From assembly GCF_042666615.1 (NCBI RefSeq), contig NZ_JBHTDD010000004.1, positions 1 through 64,000 of the forward strand: DNA of 64,000 bases, read 5' to 3'. This DNA comes from KBS50 sp042666615. GTDB taxonomy: Bacteria; Actinomycetota; Actinomycetes; Mycobacteriales; Micromonosporaceae. Below, one piece after another: positions 61,396-64,000 of the stretch (the first letter of the stretch is position 1; each line of letters begins with the position of its first letter). Both the position numbers and the translations under genes were made by a program. The notes under the pieces are model-generated. The model ran no database searches. It was not told the origin of the DNA and saw only the letters and a program-made list of their open reading frames with translations.

Positions 61396-64000
61396 ATGTA
61401 CAACCCGGTGCCCAACCAGGTGGACCTCACGCGCCTGGAACACGGGATCCTGGATTTCTGGCAGGCACGTGGTGTCTTCGAGCGCAGCCTGCGGCAGTCG
61501 GCGGGCCGCCCGGAATGGGTGTTCTACGAGGGCCCGCCGACCGCCAACGGGATGCCCGGCGCGCACCACATCGAAGCCCGCGTGTTCAAGGACGTCTTCC
61601 CGCGCTACAAGACGATGAAGGGGTTCCACGTCGCCCGCAAGGCGGGCTGGGACTGCCACGGCCTGCCGGTCGAACTGGCGGTGGAGAAGGAACTCGGATT
61701 CTCCGGCAAGCAGGACATCGAGGCGTACGGGATCGAGAAGTTCAACGCCCGGTGCCGCGAGTCGGTCACCCGGCACACCGACGCGTTCGCCGCGCTTACC
61801 CGCCGGATGGGCTACTGGGTCGACATGGACGACGCCTACCGCACCATGGACCCGGCCTACATCGAGTCGGTGTGGTGGTCGCTGCGGCAGATCTTCGACA
61901 AGGGACTGCTCGTCCAGGACTTCCGGGTCGCCCCGTGGTGCCCGCGGTGCGGCACCGGGCTGTCCGACCACGAGCTGGCCCAAGGGTACGAGACGGTCAC
62001 CGATCCGTCGGTGTACGTCCGGTTCCCGCTGACCTCCGGCCCGCTGGCCGGCCGGGCCTCGCTGCTGGTCTGGACGACGACTCCGTGGACGTTGGTGTCC
62101 AACGTCGCCGTCGCGGCCCATCCGGACGTGGTGTACGTGGTGGCCACCGACGGCGTGGAGCAGGTCGTGGTGGCGGAGCCGCTGCTGCCCAAGGCACTCG
62201 GCGAGGGGTTCACGGCCACCGGGGAGACGTTCACCGGGCGGCAACTGGAGCGGTGGACGTATCGCCGGCCGTTCGACCTGGTCGACGTCCGCGACGCCCA
62301 CTTCGTGGTCAACGCCGAGTACGTCACGACCGCCGACGGCACCGGACTGGTCCACCAGGCGCCGGCGTTCGGCGCCGACGACCTGGCCACCGGCCGCGGG
62401 TACGACCTGCCCATGGTCAACCCGGTACGGCCCGACGGCACCTTCGAGGCGGACCTGCCGCTGGTCGGCGGGGTGTTCTTCAAGGAGGCTGACCGGGTGC
62501 TCGTGGCCGATCTGCGGGAACGCGGGTTGCTGCTGCGCTACCTGCCCTACGAGCACCCGTACCCGCACTGCTGGCGATGCCACACACCGCTGCTCTACTA
62601 CGCCCAACCGTCGTGGTACATCCGTACCACCGCGATCAAGGATCAGCTCCTGCGGGAGAACGACGCCACGAACTGGCAGCCGGAAACCGTCAAGTACGGC
62701 CGCTTCGGGGACTGGCTCACCAACAACATCGACTGGGCGTTGTCGCGCAGCCGCTACTGGGGCACCCCGCTGCCGATCTGGCGGTGCGACGAGGGTCACC
62801 TCACGTGCGTCGGCTCGCTGGCCGAGCTTGGCCGGCTCGCGGGCCGGGACCTGGCCGCCCTCGACCCGCACCGGCCCTACATCGACGAGGTCACCTTCGC
62901 CTGTCACTGTGGCCGGACCGCCACCCGGGTGCCCGAGGTGATCGACGCCTGGTACGACTCGGGCGCCATGCCGTTCGCGCAGTTCGGCTACCCGCACCAG
63001 AACACCGAACTGTTCGCCAGGCGCTACCCGGCTCAGTTCATCTCCGAGGCCATCGACCAGACCCGCGGCTGGTTCTACACGCTCATGGCGGTCTGCACGC
63101 CCGTCTTCGGCAGGTCGTCGTACGAGAACGTGGTCTGCCTGGGCCACATCCTGGCCGAGGACGGACGGAAGATGTCCAAGCACCTCGGCAACGTCCTGGA
63201 CCCGATGGCGCTCCTGGAGGAGCACGGGGCGGACGCCGTCCGGTGGTTCATGGCGGCGACCGGCTCGCCGTGGTCCGCGCGTCGCGTCGGGCACACCGCG
63301 ATCCAGGAGGTGGTCCGCAAGATCCTGCTCACCTACTGGAACACCGTCGCCTTCCAGGCGTTGTACGCCCGCCTCGCCGGCTGGTCACCCTCGGCCGCCG
63401 ACCCGCCGCCGGCCGACCGGCCGCTGCTGGACCGCTGGCTGTTGTCGGAACTCCACCTCCTCGTCGGTGAGGTCGACGCGGCGATGGACCAGTTCGACAC
63501 CCAGCGGGTCGGTCGGCTGTTGTCGGTCTTCATCGACGACCTGTCCAACTGGTACGTGCGCCGGGGCCGCAAGCGCTTCTGGCGCGGCGACCCCGCCGCG
63601 CTGGCGACGCTGCACGAGGCGGTCAGCATGCTCACCCTGTTGCTGGCACCTGTCACTCCGTTCATCACCGAACGGGTGTGGCAGGACCTGGTCGTCCCGG
63701 TGTCGCCGGACGGACCCTCGTCGGTGCACCTGGCCGACTACCCGGTGGCCCGAGTGGAACTCGTGGACCCGGCGCTGTCGACGCGGATGACGCTGGTGCG
63801 TCGCCTCGTCGAATTGGGTCGGGCGGCCCGGTCCGAGGCGGGCGTGAAGACCCGCCAGCCGCTGTCGCGGGTCCTCGTCTCGGCACCGGGCTTCCAGGAT
63901 CTGGACGAGGAACTCCGGGCGCAGGTCGCCGACGAACTCAACGTCGGGCAGGCACAGCCGCTGACCACCGTGGGCGGGTCGCTGGTGCGCACCACCGCCA
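61396..64000 (+). CDS. ileS: isoleucyl-tRNA synthetase (3' end outside window)
   Basis: 868 codons are visible of an expected ~1040. The HIGH-type motif is GPPTANGMPGAHHIEARVFK (GAHH at residues 55-58). RKAGWDCHGLPVELAVEKEL, the editing domain LVWTTTPWTLVSNVAVAAHP, WALSRSRYWGTPLPIWRC and EAIDQTRGWFYTLMAV follow. KMSKH at 592-596 (GRKMSKHLGNVLDP) and the anticodon-binding region (DDLSNWYVRRGRKRFWRGD) come next. Zinc-ligand Cys pairs (CPRCG, CWRC) are present. GGAGG precedes the ATG. This is the common actinobacterial IleRS type; the gene continues past the right edge. Confidence 0.96.
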   Translation, partial: MYNPVPNQVDLTRLEHGILDFWQARGVFERSLRQSAGRPEWVFYEGPPTANGMPGAHHIEARVFKDVFPRYKTMKGFHVARKAGWDCHGLPVELAVEKELGFSGKQDIEAYGIEKFNARCRESVTRHTDAFAALTRRMGYWVDMDDAYRTMDPAYIESVWWSLRQIFDKGLLVQDFRVAPWCPRCGTGLSDHELAQGYETVTDPSVYVRFPLTSGPLAGRASLLVWTTTPWTLVSNVAVAAHPDVVYVVATDGVEQVVVAEPLLPKALGEGFTATGETFTGRQLERWTYRRPFDLVDVRDAHFVVNAEYVTTADGTGLVHQAPAFGADDLATGRGYDLPMVNPVRPDGTFEADLPLVGGVFFKEADRVLVADLRERGLLLRYLPYEHPYPHCWRCHTPLLYYAQPSWYIRTTAIKDQLLRENDATNWQPETVKYGRFGDWLTNNIDWALSRSRYWGTPLPIWRCDEGHLTCVGSLAELGRLAGRDLAALDPHRPYIDEVTFACHCGRTATRVPEVIDAWYDSGAMPFAQFGYPHQNTELFARRYPAQFISEAIDQTRGWFYTLMAVCTPVFGRSSYENVVCLGHILAEDGRKMSKHLGNVLDPMALLEEHGADAVRWFMAATGSPWSARRVGHTAIQEVVRKILLTYWNTVAFQALYARLAGWSPSAADPPPADRPLLDRWLLSELHLLVGEVDAAMDQFDTQRVGRLLSVFIDDLSNWYVRRGRKRFWRGDPAALATLHEAVSMLTLLLAPVTPFITERVWQDLVVPVSPDGPSSVHLADYPVARVELVDPALSTRMTLVRRLVELGRAARSEAGVKTRQPLSRVLVSAPGFQDLDEELRAQVADELNVGQAQPLTTVGGSLVRTTA

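Overview
The window is very GC-rich, with dense genes, many GTG starts and frequent 4-base stop/start overlaps. This points to a filamentous actinobacterium. The gene set (SARP/AfsR-type regulator, many secreted lectin-domain proteins, an Ebo-type cluster, ROK/sugar-ABC loci) and palindromic intergenic repeats of the AAGGGGCCCTT and TTGATCAAGAG types suggest Micromonosporaceae (Micromonospora/Salinispora-like). That placement is inference from style, not from a search.

Layout. 0.2-5.6 kb: ppdK, a Roadblock protein (-), a VOC protein and dgt. 5.7-8.4 kb: two secreted cell-wall enzymes (lysozyme-like and M23) that carry the same tachylectin-type lectin domain, 471 bp of which is base-for-base identical. 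8.5-11.8 kb: an iron-box-controlled siderophore-interacting protein, a membrane-tethered universal stress protein, an AI-2E-type transporter and a small conserved protein, then the frameshifted stub of a glycosidase. 12-18 kb: argS (-), an ABC-2 exporter with an XRE regulator, and a secreted NlpC/P60-like protein with FG-GAP repeats (-). 18.5-25 kb: a large AfsR-like regulator followed by a lipoprotein gene with an 11-bp-spaced direct repeat in its promoter, then dnaG. 25-29.4 kb: a PadR regulator with twin operators, an alpha/beta hydrolase, a TetR/RibD-like divergent pair and a YihY/BrkB membrane protein.

29.5-51.3 kb is the most coherent block. A ROK regulator, a three-gene sugar ABC importer and a Gfo/Idh oxidoreductase lead into a tightly coupled operon. 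Its genes are an inositol-phosphate-synthase-like cyclase, a UbiA-type prenyltransferase (EboC), a TIM-barrel isomerase, EboA, a TatD-like hydrolase (EboB), EboE, a phosphodiesterase (EboF) and a polyprenyl synthetase. This is an Ebo cluster in which the usual EboD sugar-phosphate cyclase seems to be replaced by a non-homologous cyclitol-forming enzyme. The simplest reading is a pathway for a prenylated cyclitol, fed by imported sugar. It is followed by two secreted proteins (PQQ-type sugar dehydrogenase; ThuA/DUF1080) sharing a ricin-B lectin domain, and a second TIM-barrel isomerase.

51.4-64 kb: a YtxH-like protein, tRNA-Asn, an MMPL transporter and a frameshifted FAD oxidoreductase, then tRNA-Met with a toxin-antitoxin cluster downstream. 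That cluster holds intact HigBA, a beheaded HigB with an intact antitoxin, YefM-YoeB, and VapC and RelE stubs, with three copies of a short repeat. The window ends with a TetR remnant, an HSL-type esterase, an AraC regulator and the start of ileS, whose leader resembles a truncated T-box.
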